A stretch of DNA of 64,000 nucleotides, taken from assembly GCA_018466975.1 (NCBI GenBank), contig CM031561.1, positions 5,084,001 to 5,148,000 of the forward strand. Reading direction: 5' to 3'. The notes below the pieces were generated by a model, which had not been told where the DNA came from, did no database searches, and saw only the letters and a list, made by a program, of their open reading frames with translations. Shown piece after piece: positions 50,011 through 61,881 of the stretch. The translations under genes were made by a program, and so were the position numbers. Position 1 is the stretch's first letter, and each line of letters starts with the position of its first letter. The DNA comes from Sparassis latifolia (lineage: Eukaryota > Basidiomycota > Agaricomycetes > Polyporales > Sparassidaceae).

Positions 50011-50290
50011 GCAAAAAGCATGGAAATCAATAATATATTTTCAGAGGAAAAACCTCGAGAAAAAAGTGAGAAAAGAACAAAACATTCTCACGGTTTTTCC
50101 CTTGGAAATAAGTTGCCTACCATATCAGGCAACTGGACATGCCAGGACATGCCAAAACCCGGACAAAACTACCATATTTGGTGACCAACTTATTTCCAGT
50201 GGAAAAACTGCGGAAATGCTTTGTTCTTTTACACGTTTTTTCCTCATGTTTTTCCCGCAGTATAACTTTGTTGATTTCCACGCATTTTTC
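50011..50290. repeat. foldback (long inverted repeat) element
   Basis: Two arms of about 100 bp, at about 50011-50116 and 50184-50290, are imperfect reverse complements. Shared pieces include GGAAATCAA, AAAAGAACAAA and TGGAAATAAGTTG with runs of AAAAA/TTTTT, separated by a loop of about 70 bp. No coding content and no clear target duplication. It ends about 80 bp upstream of the next gene's ATG. Confidence 0.7.
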
Positions 50291-50367
50291 CAAGTTCCTC
50301 GGGAAAAAAGGAGTTATGCGTCCTGTGCCAGCCCTTCTCTTAACTCTGACCGAAAGTCTTTCATAAA

Positions 50368-51848
50368 ATGTTCAACTTACCGACCGTCGTCTCTCTTTTA
50401 CTTCTCGCAGTGCCAAGCACAGTGTACTCTTCACCCTGTGTGACGTTCGACTCCAGCTTCAACCTTCTCGTGTTCGGTCTTGACAGCAAGGACTGGAATG
50501 CAGGACAGCAGAGCACTTGGACAAGCGGTGAGTCCTTCAGCATGGTTTCAGTAGTGATAAAAGTGGGCACAACGACCCGCTGAACGATTGAAGACCTCGA
50601 TTTTCAACTAAAGGGTCCTACGCTCGGTCCGAAAGGATAGCCGCATGTTGCAGACGCTTCGATGATTATCTTGCTGTCGTATGTAGCTGTCGCATACTGA
50701 TATAACGGTATTCCTCCACAGGCAGTGCGACCGACATTACCACCTCAGGCCGCCCGTGAGTTCGCCGGAGCATTTCCCGGAGCACTGCAAGCTCGTGTCG
50801 GATGCTAATTCAAGTGACGCAGGTCTTTCGATGGCACGAACACTACATGCTACCTCTCGCAATTCTATAACGCGGTCTACGTCATGAATGGCGACTCGTC
50901 CAACCCGTCTTCCGTGTACATCTACGATGCCGGCGCGCAGTCGTGGTCGACGCAGTCCGTCACGGCCGGCAAGTTCAACCCGGCGTCCTTCGAGGCGATT
51001 CTGGATCACGATACAAACGTCATATATGCGTTATCGGGGGGCGATCTGTTCTACCTGAATATGGGCGACATGAAGACGGCGAACTCGACCGCACTCTCTT
51101 GGGTGGACGTCGAGCAAGCGCCGTACCCCAGCGGATATGAGCCAGTGATGGCTCTCGCGCAGAACCACATCCACTTTTTGGACATTCCCAACGTTCCTGC
51201 AGGCGATGCGGATATTTTCGTCATTCACTGTGAGTGGTCCTTTCATGCCTGGCAGGAAGGAAAGATCGGAGTTGACAGTATTTCGACAGACTCATACTTC
51301 CAGCCCCAACCACAGTCGTACCCGCTCCCGAACGGTAGTGCGTTCCCCGCGACGCACGGCAAGACTGCGTCATTCTTCCAGATGAGCGGTGTGCAGCAGG
51401 AATTTGCATTCATCCCCGATGACGGCGCTGCTACGTACGTGATCAACGTTGAGACGAACTCTACCGAAGCATACGCCGGCCCGATGAACAAGGATTCTCA
51501 GGCGACGTACGCCGCTTCCATCACCTCCCTAGTCCAGCTCGACAGTGCCGGCGCTCTCTCGTTCCTCCCGTACACCGAGGGAGATGTATCCACTAACTCG
51601 CAGGCCACCTGGTCGGCCATTTCCAAGGTGGCGGCTGTAGCTCCCCCTGGCCAGTCCTCCAGCGCTTCCCCAGTGGCTCGAACACCGCCAGCGGTCATGC
51701 CAGCTCTACCAAGAGCAGCGCTAGCTCGACTGGCACTGCATCGGCTGGTTCTTCGAGCTCAGCCAATGGTGCCGTCACTATAAGAACGGGTTACGGGTTT
51801 ACGATTGCGCTGGCGGGTGCATTGGGGGTTGTAGCGTGTTTCATTTGA
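50368..51848 (+). CDS. secreted, GPI-anchor-like protein with one-base frame break
   Basis: ATG at 50368 with a signal peptide (MFNLPTVVSLLLLAVPSTVY). Introns join WTSGSATDITTSGRP, SFDGTNTTCYLSQFYNAVYV and the long exon with YIYDAGAQSWSTQSVTAGKF, YALSGGDLFYLNMGDMK and GKTASFFQMSGVQQEF, which read like blades of a kelch-type propeller. After a Ser-rich stretch the frame breaks at the four-C run 51668-51671. One more C would continue into SGSNTASGHASSTKSSASST and a C-terminal hydrophobic end (FTIALAGALGVVACFI) typical of a GPI-anchor signal, with the stop at 51846-51848. Without it the frame ends at 51783 and loses the anchor signal. Function unknown. Confidence 0.68.
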
Positions 51849-52161
51849 GTGACGGACATCCCTAGATTCTACACTAATACCATTGGACGTGTTTCTGATC
51901 TGTTTTTCTCTACTCGGGCTGCTACTGCATGCGTGCAGTGCAATTTGACTGCACCCTAGTGTAGATCATGATTCCGTTTAGTGTGCAGTACTCGGAATAG
52001 GTATCACACGACGAGCTCGTAGCTGGCACGCCATGTTGACAATGTTAGAGTGGCCTTTCTCCGACACGCGGATGCAGTGGATGCGAATCCGCTGCTGCAT
52101 CATATCCTTTCCACCGAACTCGTAAGTTCAGATCTGCGTGCGACACTGGGATTATGGAGTA
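51849..52161. other. intergenic
   Basis: 3' flank of the secreted-protein gene; no gene or repeat seen before the MITE at 52162. Confidence 0.4.
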
Positions 52162-52309
52162 GATACTGAACTCCAGAACGAAATTGTCTTTTTGGAATTC
52201 TCAAGAAATCCCAGAAAATCGGTAAAATCGAGAAAATTTTATTGGCGAGGTCAACGAAATTTGGGTGTGACGCGTGACCGCCGGAGTGGTCGAAATGGTA
52301 CATGTACAG
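52162..52309. mobile_element. 148-bp MITE, copy 2
   Basis: Same length as copy 1 and flanked by TA (52160-52161, 52310-52311). The interior matches closely (GAAATTGTCTTTTT, CCCAGAAAATCGG, AATCGAGAAAA, GTGTGACGCGTGACC). The inverted ends are more worn than in copy 1. Confidence 0.75.
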
Positions 52310-52432
52310 TAGTCTATCAGTCTACGGAATGTATGCAAGAACGTCATGAGCGGGGAATGAGAGGGATGCGGCATTGGAACTTCGATGGACCAAGCGGCGC
52401 ACCATCGAGGCCAGCACACATATCGCGTTGCT

Positions 52433-55400
52433 CTAGTGTTTTTCTTGTTCCAGGACCTCTAGGAATGAGATCACCTCGCGCGCAACCGTCTCTCCATGGG
52501 CATCCCGCAACACCCTCTCGACGCTCTCGTCTATTCCGCTCACGATGCCGCTCTCGGCGTCTGGCTCCCCTCCTTCGTCGTCAAGCTGCGGTTGGGAGAC
52601 AGCCGCTGATACCTTCTTGGTGAATTCCACATAGAACAGCGTAAACTCGCGCGCATGTTCAACAAGGGATTTAAGCTTCTTCCTATCGGATGATCCAGGC
52701 AAGGATTGAAGAACGACTCGCTGATTGTCTGGGTTATCCTTCATTAGCAATCCGAAGAGCACAGCCATATGACCGCGGACAACTGGATCGAGCTCGTGCT
52801 CTGACTTGCAATGTTGCAAGTAGACCAGGACCAGGCATTCCAGTGCGCTGACACGAGACACGCAACTACAGCTCAACATGCAAGCACGTTTGCCGGAACA
52901 GGCGAAACCGAGCACTACAATCACTCGTCATAAACAGAGGATATTGAATGATAGAACAGCTATGCTCACAGGTATTTCTCGTTGCATCCTTGGCTTCATG
53001 CGATACCTGCACCAGGTTTGTCAGGAGCCCAAGCGCAAGACACAACCGATCTAGCGACGATGCTGTCTCTTCTGTATCATCCGGCGCATCTAGCTGTTCA
53101 TCCTCGCGTTTCACCAAGACTCGACCGCGCTGCCGTTGAGACATAATTACAAGACGGACAATCGTCACTAGTGCGAAGTCTGCATCAAGGACGGCTTGAC
53201 ACCACGGAAGATCATCATGTGTTAGGTTGATCAGCACGCGAAATGCAGATTCCAAACATCGGTAGACTACATTCACTACTTTCAGCGTAAGGCATATACA
53301 AGTACGGCAAAACGGCCCACCCAAGTGATGCTGTTCTTGACGTTGTGCGTCTCGAGATTGCACGTCGCACGCGACGCAGAGTGCCATGAGCTTCTCGCCC
53401 AAGCCGTCTTCACGTTGAGCATTGAGTCTTCTTGTATCGTGTGAATTTTCAGCACCACTGTCCGTCCAGCGGCCCAGTAGGTAAGAATCAAGAAGCTGTA
53501 GACAGTGATCCACATGAACCAAAGAAGGTATATCCATATATGACGAGGATGAAGGCGAGGGAAAGAGAGGAAGACCAGAGGTGAACGCAGAAACGCGTGA
53601 GGGTATTGGTTTGAGCTCTGTAGTGAGACTTCTCAGTAGTGATGATAAGTGGGTTGAAATATTTGAAGAGGACGGTAAGCCTGTCAGCGCGTGAGAGATG
53701 AGGAGTCGGTTCGAGATCTGAGTTGTGTGAATCAGGCAGAACTTCTACAAAGTATTTAAGACCACTCACGATATCCCATTCCTCAAGAAGCCCGGACTTT
53801 TTCCTAATTACGCTGTGAAGGATAGCTAGCTATTCAGTGGCATTACTCATAGCTTCTGCGATACTTTATCAGCACACTCACCGATGTCTTCTCTGCTTTG
53901 GAAATCCCTGCTTTCCTTAGCTCGGCGTCGCTAAGGCCGCAAGAGATCAACCACAAGGGGTCGTTCTCTCGTTCTAAAATGGCCAGCATACGATACAGCG
54001 CTGACGCGAAGTCAGACTTCGAGGCAACATCTTGAAGGTCACGGGAATCTTGTGCTACCAGAGCAGCATAGAAGATGAGGGTTGTGTCCAAAACCTGCGG
54101 AGGGAAGGAGTTCATCGCAAGAGTTTCGACTAAGGCAGAGTACTGACCTTGTCTCCATTACCTGCACCAGCTTCTCGGAAGACTTCCCATGCTCGTCCAA
54201 GAAAATCAGCAGCTTTGGCTCTACGCGCGAAATCCGCATCACATAGTTTGGTCACTATCTCTAGCGCACTATTTGCCGAACACGACCGTTGAACGAGGGA
54301 ATAAGATGTGCAAGCACAAGGTACTCGCACCTTGCTCTCCGGACACCAATGGCACCGTTCGCATCCAAGCCTTCAAAGAGGTACCCGACTTCGTCTAGAA
54401 AGCGACGACTTTCGCCCTTACTACGCAACTCTGTGATGCTTTTTAGATCGTTCAACATCCCATTTGGTAAAGGTTCCGCGTGAACATCGGGTTGTTTGCC
54501 TTTGCCCTTCCGTTTGCTTTTATCTCCCGGAGACGCGTGAAGTGGTGAAGAAGGCCGTGGATCATCCTCGGAGTCATCTACGCCCCAGCGTGTCCGCAAA
54601 TCTGTGTACGATTCTCGAATCTCGAAGTCGTCCTCTTGGCTGTTGATGTATACATTGTCTTCGTCTGCTAGAACAGACTGAGAGTTGGAGTTGTTGCGAG
54701 ATAAAGAACCATACTGTGCGGCAGGAAGAGCGACGAGGAAGGAACGCGACTTCCCAGCATAGGTGCGGATACTGGTAGGGACCAATGAGGGTCGTGCACC
54801 TGCGATTGGGGAAGAGATATCGTCCAAGGACTGAGATTTCGAGGGAGAGACTGAATGACTGCGCGACGAGGACGCAGAGCCAGCGGTTAAGTCGATGATC
54901 TCGTCGGATCGAGTCTTGGCCAGTTTGACCGGACCAAGGTCTGGTGGAGCAGCTAAAGCACCAATATTCTCTAGAGAGCTGCTCGCACTTGCACTCCCGA
55001 TGCTTGACTCTGTGTGAGAGCGACCAAGCATGCGCTTCGCGATACTTGTGGGTTTCTTCGGCTTCGCTGAGGCCTTGTTGTTGGTAGCCAGTGAAAAGTC
55101 AAACAATCCCGATAAGTCCCTTGCTGGTTTCTTGGGGGACGGCGAATGAGCAACCTGATCGGCAGATACGACTGGGAGTGTATCCGAGCGAGTGAGAGAT
55201 TTCGGGAACGGGGTAACTGGAGCTGTGTACGATTCTTGCGAGTGACTAGGCGTCCGAGACAGATATGTGACTTGCACCTCCGAAGATGGTACATGTGCAG
55301 GTAATTGAGTTCTTCGCGCCGTTACCTGAGAGGTGGCCCTGCTTACTGCAAACGTTCAATAAGTAAATGAGATTGATTTAAGATGCGCTTAAGGATTCTG

Positions 55401-55899
55401 GTGTCAGAAAGGAGGGGTGAAGCGATGTATCGGTCACAAGGACGAGCCACTGCATTAGGACGCATCCAAGTGAAGTAACCCATTCGGACAGACGAAGATG
55501 AAGTGTTTCTCCCACATAACTGCGGGATCACGAACTAGATACTTACCTGAACATAGCAAGACAAGGCCAGAAGTACTAAAGGAATTTCAGGCTAGCGCGA
55601 GTAAAATGAAGCATGACGGCCGAAATGAATGTGCGGCTTGACGAGGTGTAAACCTGCCGGATGAATCACAAGGTTGGCTCACCTTGAAAGGATCTTCCTG
55701 TGCATTCTTGCTTCTCATCACTGTCCACGTCCTCGCTAATACCGTGTCCTGGTGAAGGACCGGGAACGACCACTTCAACCTCGATCTTCTGACGCTTGCG
55801 CTGTCTAATGCTGCTTTCTGGAAGTGATGATCCTTCAGAGGAATCGGTGGCTGCACGACCACGACGCTGGGTTCGTTTGTGACTATATGTGCGCTTCAT
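52433..55899 (-). CDS. WPL1: WAPL-type cohesin release factor
   Basis: ATG at 55897-55899 (MKRTYSHKRTQRRGRAATDS). A long, disordered, Ser-rich N-terminal part has acidic and basic patches. The WAPL domain follows: DLKSITELRSKGESRRFLDE, GYLFEGLDANGAIGVRRA, ALEIVTKLCDADFARRAKAA, DFLGRAWEVFREAGAGNGDK, then armadillo-like helices CLESAFRVLINLTHDD, SLDRLCLALGLLTNLVQ, VSALECLVLVYLQHCKSEHE and GHMAVLFGLLMKDNPDNQRV. The stop is at 52433-52435. In yeast and animals WAPL with Pds5 opens the cohesin ring and releases it from chromatin. Several introns are present; exons in 55280-55600 and 53540-53840 are only roughly placed. It is head to head with BIR1. Confidence 0.83.
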
Positions 55900-56052
55900 G
55901 CGAGATGCAAGACATTTACGAGATGTAATGGTAGCGGCAGACAGATGAGCCACGAGCGTCACAGAAAGTCACATGCGTGACCATATTGTGTGACACCTGT
56001 CACCGCTTGTCACCGGCCGAGCTCGACGCCGCTCCTGCACCTCCCATTCGCG
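55900..56052. promoter_or_regulatory. shared divergent promoter of WPL1 and BIR1
   Basis: Only about 153 bp separate the two start codons. The stretch 55956-56014 holds repeated GTCAC/GTGAC motifs (GTCACAG, AGTCACATG, GCGTGACC, TGTGACACC, CTGTCACC, CTTGTCACC), an unusual density that could be binding sites for one factor acting on both genes. Confidence 0.6.
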
Positions 56053-58160
56053 ATGATGGACTGCTTGCAAACGAGATTGGATTCATTTTCTTCAAAAAAC
56101 AAACGCGCGAAACAGTCGTCGAAGTTGCTGAAGTGGCCCCATCCGTCGACACACCTGGCGACACCAGAAAGTCTTGCCGAAGCCGGATTCTTCTTCGACC
56201 CCACCCCAGACTACAAAGACAACGTCACATGCTTTATGTGCAGGAAGGAGCTCAGCGACTGGGATGCGGAAGACGATCCATTTAACATTCATTTCATCAA
56301 GTGTCGGAATACGTGCGCTTGGGCGACAGTCCGCTGTGGATTGAAAGGGGACCTCGGCGAGCATGGAAAGTGTGTGTGATCCCGTTTCACCCATTCTGCG
56401 TTGCTGAAGAAACTGTGCAGTTACGACTTCTCAGATCCTACGCGTGTTCCGTCGTGCAAAGTGATGGAGATAGCTCGCTTGGAGACATTTACAGTGAACA
56501 AATCATGGCCTCACGATTCTGTCAAAGGTCATGGTGCGAACTCTAAGAAGGTGCGTGCAAACAAATTTCCGCGCATTGCATCGCTCTCAGACGCGATCAG
56601 ATGGCCAAAGCGGGCTTTTCGTACACTCCCCAGTCCGCGGGCGACGACACCGTCACATGTTTCTACTGCAACCTCTCACTGAGTGGTTGGGACCACGACG
56701 ACGATCCCACGTACGGCCGCGTACTCTTCTCCTGTTCCACAGCTCACGCGTTCTTTGACAGGGAAGAGCACGTGAAACGCGAAAAGAAATCAGGTCCGTG
56801 CCCTTTCTTCCAAGCGTCAACTTCACGGACGCTCTCCAAGTCGACCTCGAAACCTCCCACACGGAAGCCCGCGTCGCGTACGAGGGCTATTGAAGACCAA
56901 ATTACAAACGTCGACTCGGACGACGAGCTCGCGACCACGCCTGCGCTCACTGCCGGCCCGTCGAAAAGCAGGAGCGCGAAGTCGGTGCGCAGCACGGAGA
57001 CCAAGACCCCCGCGTCTCGGCGGTCAACGCGAGTTGGAAGCCGGACGGCGGGCAGTTCAGAGGTGGAGGACACTGAGGGGAGAAGCGGGAGCGACGTCGG
57101 GAAGCGGGTGTCGAAGACGAAGCGGAAGGGACGAAGTAAGAGCAAGGTGCGGATCACCGTGATTGAGGAGGAGGATGAGCAGCAGCAGCATGATGGGGTC
57201 GAGGAGGCGGTAGTGGTCGAAAGGGAGAAGCCGAAGCGAGGCCGCCCGCCAAAAGCTGCGACCGAGGCGAAACCCGTGATTGTCGAGGTAGAGAACGCGG
57301 TGGTCGATACCGAAGTTGGGCTGCCACCACTCGTAAGGAAGACGCACACACGGACTCGGTCGCGCGCCAATCTAGAATCCGAGTCCGAAGCGCCACTGCC
57401 CTCCTCTTCAAAACCGACCCACTCCAAGACGAAATCGACGTCAAACGCGATCCCAGCTGAAAATGGAACTGACGCTCTCCGGGCGGCGGGAACAGGGAAG
57501 GGGAGCAAGCGCAAGAAGAAGGGTGACGACTCTGAACCGCCAAGTGACGTACCCTCCGTCCCCAAACTAGCAAAGGCCAAGGTGTCGCGAGCAAAATCAA
57601 AAAAGGTTGTAGATCTTCAATCTGATGATGAGGAATACAATGCAGTCCAGGATTTCGTCGTAGTGCAGGAGCAGGAGCAGGAGCAGGAACTTCGTACGGT
57701 CACTGCAAAAGCCCCATCATCGCCATCTCAGCCTCGCCAGACGCTACGGCTGGAGAAAACTCCCAAGGCGCCCCCCTCACCTATATCCGACGATGCGGGA
57801 TATGCTACGGCGGAGCTTCCCTTGGAGACGGATCCAGTGACGGCGACTCCTCCGCGTTTTCTTCACATCCTTCCCACTATCCCCCAAAGTCCTCCAGTAC
57901 CCGTACCATACAACGATGCGGAAGAGCCTTCCACTGAGAATGGTCCAACTTCACCGGTATCATTCACGCCCTTCATGGCAATGTTCCCCATTCACAAATT
58001 GACGTCTCTCACCGATGAAGAAAGCTCAATGACGGTGGAGCAATATGTTCGACGCGAAATCGAACGACAGTACCAGCAACTCAAGTCGGATGGTGAAAGG
58101 AGGGTCGCGCAGTTTAGGGAGAAGGCAGCTGAGACGAGACGGATTATAGAGAATTCGTGA
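56053..58160 (+). CDS. BIR1: BIR1/survivin-type chromosomal passenger protein
   Basis: ATG at 56053 or 56056. Two BIR repeats. The first has WPHPSTHLATPESLAEAGFF, NVTCFMCRKELSDWDAEDDP and HFIKCRNTCAW. The second has RLETFTVNKSWPHDS, AKAGFSYTP, VTCFYCNLSLSGWDHDDDP and, after a 51-bp intron (donor GTACGG), EEHVKREKKSGPCPFF. Without that intron the second zinc site would lack its His and last Cys. A long charged linker follows, with basic KxRGRPPK-like patches and a QEQEQEQE run, then a C-terminal helix MTVEQYVRREIERQYQQL that in relatives binds the INCENP/borealin core. These proteins place Aurora kinase at centromeres. Stop 58158-58160. Confidence 0.85.
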
Positions 58161-58398
58161 TTCTTGGGCTCCGTGAGCAGCTTGACATGCGCTGGTATCG
58201 CTAATTTATTACGCTTTCATTTTCGTAGTTCGCGGACTGGGGTGTGGACGAATCGGGAGCAGTAATGGACACTTCATCCTATTGCCCATGCACAGAAACA
58301 ATTACTTGTAAGCTTATGATCTGATGTGTCCAATTTACAACCGGTGAAAAACCAAATGTTTCAACACGCTATTTTTATTTTCAAGTGCGAATTACGTG

Positions 58399-59763
58399 CT
58401 AGAATGCAATCTGCTCTAGGCGTTGCACAAGTGATTCCACAGACAGAACAGGGTCACGCTCTTTCGCGCCGGCTACATTATCAAGAATATCCCTTTCCAA
58501 GACGTCCAACAAAATTGCGCCATCGACGGCGTGCATAGCAGGTGTGACGGGACTGTCACTGTCTTCTCCAGATGTGGAACCGGAACTGGATGCAGAAAAA
58601 GTATCGAATGACGACACTATCGCAAAATTGCTGGGTCGATCCTCAACGAGGACATCTCGCAAGAAAGATCGCCCATTTGACTTGTTCGATGGGATGGATT
58701 CCTCGTCATTCTCGCGCGGGGCATCACCGACATGATGATCCGGAGGCGCAGAGTACGTCGAGGCCGCGTATTTGATGAACTTGTTCCCCCGTGCAATCTC
58801 CTCCCCCGTCATGAAGAATCTCTCCAACTTCAGAATCTCCTCGCGAAGTTCAGGGATGGAGATGCGAGTGTAGGGATCAAAGGTAAAGACGCGCTTTAAA
58901 ATGTGACTGGCGCCCTCTGATATGGGAAGCATCTCGCGAAGGTAGTTGGGGTTCGCCGTATAGCGCAAGAAACACTGATCGTCCTTGGTGGCATAACTCC
59001 AAGGGCTGCGTCCAGCGATCATGTTGGTGAGGATGATACCGAGTGCCCAAGTATCACTATGCTGCGTCGGGTAGGGCCTTTTATTGAACTCCACACCGAT
59101 ACACTCTGAACGAGATGAGTCAGCAACTCTTCCTTTTCATCGTATCGTAGTCGAGGCGTACTGACCAGGGCTTACATAGTAAGAACTTCCGCACCCGAAG
59201 GTGTTGCTCATACGGGAATTCGTGGCAAGTCCGAAGTCGCCAAGTTTGATCTCCGTGCCGTCCTGACTGCACATAATGTTCTCTGGTTTGAGATCACGGT
59301 GATAGATGCCTTTGTCGTGACAATGTTGGACGGCATCAAGAATTTGCACGAAGATCTTGCGGACCAAATCGTCCTTCCCGCAGAACGAATGACGCTCGAT
59401 GATAGCAGTGAACAAATCGCCACCAGGGCAATAGTCCAGAACCAGGTAGATGAACCAGTCATCTTCAATAACTTCATGCAAGGTGAGCACGTTCGGGTGG
59501 TTTGAAACGAATTTGTGGATGGCTATTTCGCGACTCTGGAAGTGCCAATAGTGTCCGGATGGCTCGGCCTTCACGAGCACCTTGACGGCATATTCCTTTG
59601 GAGCGGGGTGCGAGGATGAAGTCGTGGAGCTGTCGTCGACAGCGCGGTAGACCACGCCATAACCACCTTCGCCAAGTCTTTCCATGAGTCTGAGGCGGCC
59701 GTTATCGATGGTCTGGTTCGTCATATCGGGGATGACGGAGGCAATGGGAGTAGCGTTGGCCAT
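58399..59763 (-). CDS. Ran1/Vhs1-like Ser/Thr kinase K3
   Basis: Exon 1 (59166-59763) starts MANATPIASVIPDMTNQTID and has GEGGYGVVYRAVD, the Lys in YAVKVL, VLDYCPGGDLF, HRDLKPEN, DFGLA and FGCGSSYYVSP. A 60-bp intron (59106-59165) splits SP|ECIG. Exon 2 (58399-59105) has WALGIILTNMIAGRSPWSYA, a C-lobe and a Ser/Asp-rich tail ending LVQRLEQIAF. It resembles K1 most closely (GCGSS after DFGLA, GYGVVYRAVD, the same tail end). The frame is intact. A usual Met before SPEC is Val here. Confidence 0.87.
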
Positions 59764-60479
59764 GGCGACGAGCCAGACAGTAGAAGTGACAGTGAATGCG
59801 GATGCGGGTACGTGCTTGACCTGCAAGCTTGAAGAGCGAGAACTTGGAGTGCGGTGCGGTCATGGCATGATTTTTATAAGAATGCACGACGGATATTGTA
59901 GCATCCATTCGGAGGAGAATGGAAAAGGACGGTACGGATGTGAGAGGAGTGCTGCCTTCCGTGTCGGATATCGATACCTGCAGTCCTTCTCGAAATGCAT
60001 CCGCATTCGTATCCAGGGTCATCTGCGGTATGCAAATCACACTACTGTTGTCTCAAGGACCTCCGCGAAAATATGAATGTATGCAGAGGCCCGTGCCGCA
60101 ATGCGATCCTAACGTCTCTGGCCCCTTATTGCCCTTAGTAGGTTTCTAGCCGGACTGGAGAGACCATCCAGGGGTTTGACGGAACCCCTCGCACGCGCGA
60201 GCGGGAGGTGAGACTCACTGGTCAGAATTGCAATGTATACACATATATCCGTCATCACGGACTCGAGATATCCGCTCTCTCCGTTCCCGGGGCCCTCGCA
60301 AATGTTTTATGTGCTTCTACTACGACAGTCCGGCATTGGATTATACGACAGTATTAAAGTGTAGGAAATTATGTATGGCATAGTGGTAGGTATAGCGATG
60401 CTGACTGTATGAAATAGACATAGCTGCAACAAAAATTGAGTCGACGATCCATTTGTGTGCACCAGTAAGGTATTCTGGT
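59764..60479. promoter_or_regulatory. K3 promoter and K4 3' flank
   Basis: No gene. A TTTTTATAAG stretch near 59870, about 110 bp upstream of the K3 start, is TATA-like. Confidence 0.35.
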
Positions 60480-61881
60480 TCAAACAAAGAACCTAGCCGC
60501 CACCCGTCGGAAGAACTGAACGCCTGGAGAGGACGTGAATGCGCGCCTCTTCGACAATGACAGCGAGTTGCCCGCCGAAGTGATGAGAGAGACCGCGACA
60601 TGTTTAGGGACGCCCAAACTTGAGAACGACGGATGTGGGTCCAACTTGGGGATAGGGTGTCCGTAACTCTCGTCCGACGGTTCCTCCCAAGAAAAAGTGA
60701 TAGTGTTGGTCGGACACGAACGAGGAATGCAGCGGATTTCGTCGCGATCGCTACAGGAAGACTCCCCCAGAGAGACAGTCTCAAGTGAGTTAATGCGGTC
60801 AATCGCCGTGGGTGAAAATGCAACCTCTTCTCGACAGCTCTTCAAATGACAGTCCTGGTCACCGCTGCTCCCGTCGTACATCACCTCTTCGACGCCATTG
60901 TTAAGAAACTCCTTTGCAACTTTTTTGACATAACGATTGGACACGGCAATCTCGTCGGCCAGTAGGAAGAAGGTGTCGAGTTGAATGATCATGGCGCGCA
61001 AACGAGGAATGCAGACTCTACGCGAGGGATCGTGCTTGAAGGTACGCTGGAGAATAGCATTGGCACCAGCGGAAATGGGGAGCATATCGCGGAGGAAGTC
61101 TGGATTACGCTGGAAGCTCTTGTAGCATTCGTCGGTGTAACTTGCCTTCCGCCAAGGATTATGTCCAGATATCATGCTGGTTAGAATGACGCCAAGTGCC
61201 CAGACGTCGTTTGCACGTGTGGAGTATCCTTCACGGCCGACGTCCTCCCCAATGCATTCTGTCAGCAGGTGAGACTGTCTTCAAGATTTACTAGACGGGG
61301 GCGGTACCTGGGCTCATGTAGTAGACGCTTCCCGCGCCAAACGACATACTATGAGTCTTCCGAGTGGCCAACCCAAAATCACTCAGATAAACTCGGGAAC
61401 CATCCTCGTTGCAGAGGATGTTCTCCGGCTTGATATCCCTGTGAAAAATGCCTACTGCGTGACATGCTTCAACGGCGTCGAGAATCTGTAAATATATCCT
61501 CTTGACTAGGATGCTGTTGCCGCGAAGCGCCGTAGGTTGCGAAAGAAGCGAGAAAAGATCGCCACCGCGGCAATAATCCAGAACAAGGAAGAAGTAGAAG
61601 TTGTCCTCTACCACATGGTGCAAAGTAACGACGTTCGGATGATACGAAACAAGTTTGTGATAAAATATTTCTTGCTTCTGCAGCTCGTACTGACGAGTGC
61701 CTTTTTGCCCCTTCACGAGACACTTGACGGCATACTCGGTGCGATTTGCCACATGGGATGTAGTGTCGATCGCGAGGAAAATGATTCCATTGGACCCCGA
61801 ACCAATCATATCTGTGAACCTGAGACGACCTCCGTCAATGCTATGGCCGACGAGGTTGGGAATGGCGGAGCTGTATAGCAT
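60480..61881 (-). CDS. Ran1/Vhs1-like Ser/Thr kinase K4
   Basis: Exon 1 (61308-61881) begins MLYSSAIPNLVGHSIDGGRL; an ATG two codons earlier (61885-61887) is also possible. Motifs are GSGSNGIIFLAID, the Lys in YAVKCL, VLDYCRGGDLF, HRDIKPEN, DFGLA and FGAGSVYYMSP. A 49-bp intron (61259-61307) lies at the shared SP|ECIG point. Exon 2 (60480-61258) has WALGVILTSMISGHNPWRKA and a tail ending FFRRVAARFFV. It resembles K2 more than K1 or K3 (FGAG after DFGLA, the RR...RF tail end). The Gly loop has Asn-Gly in place of Tyr-Gly, still compatible with activity. Confidence 0.86.
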
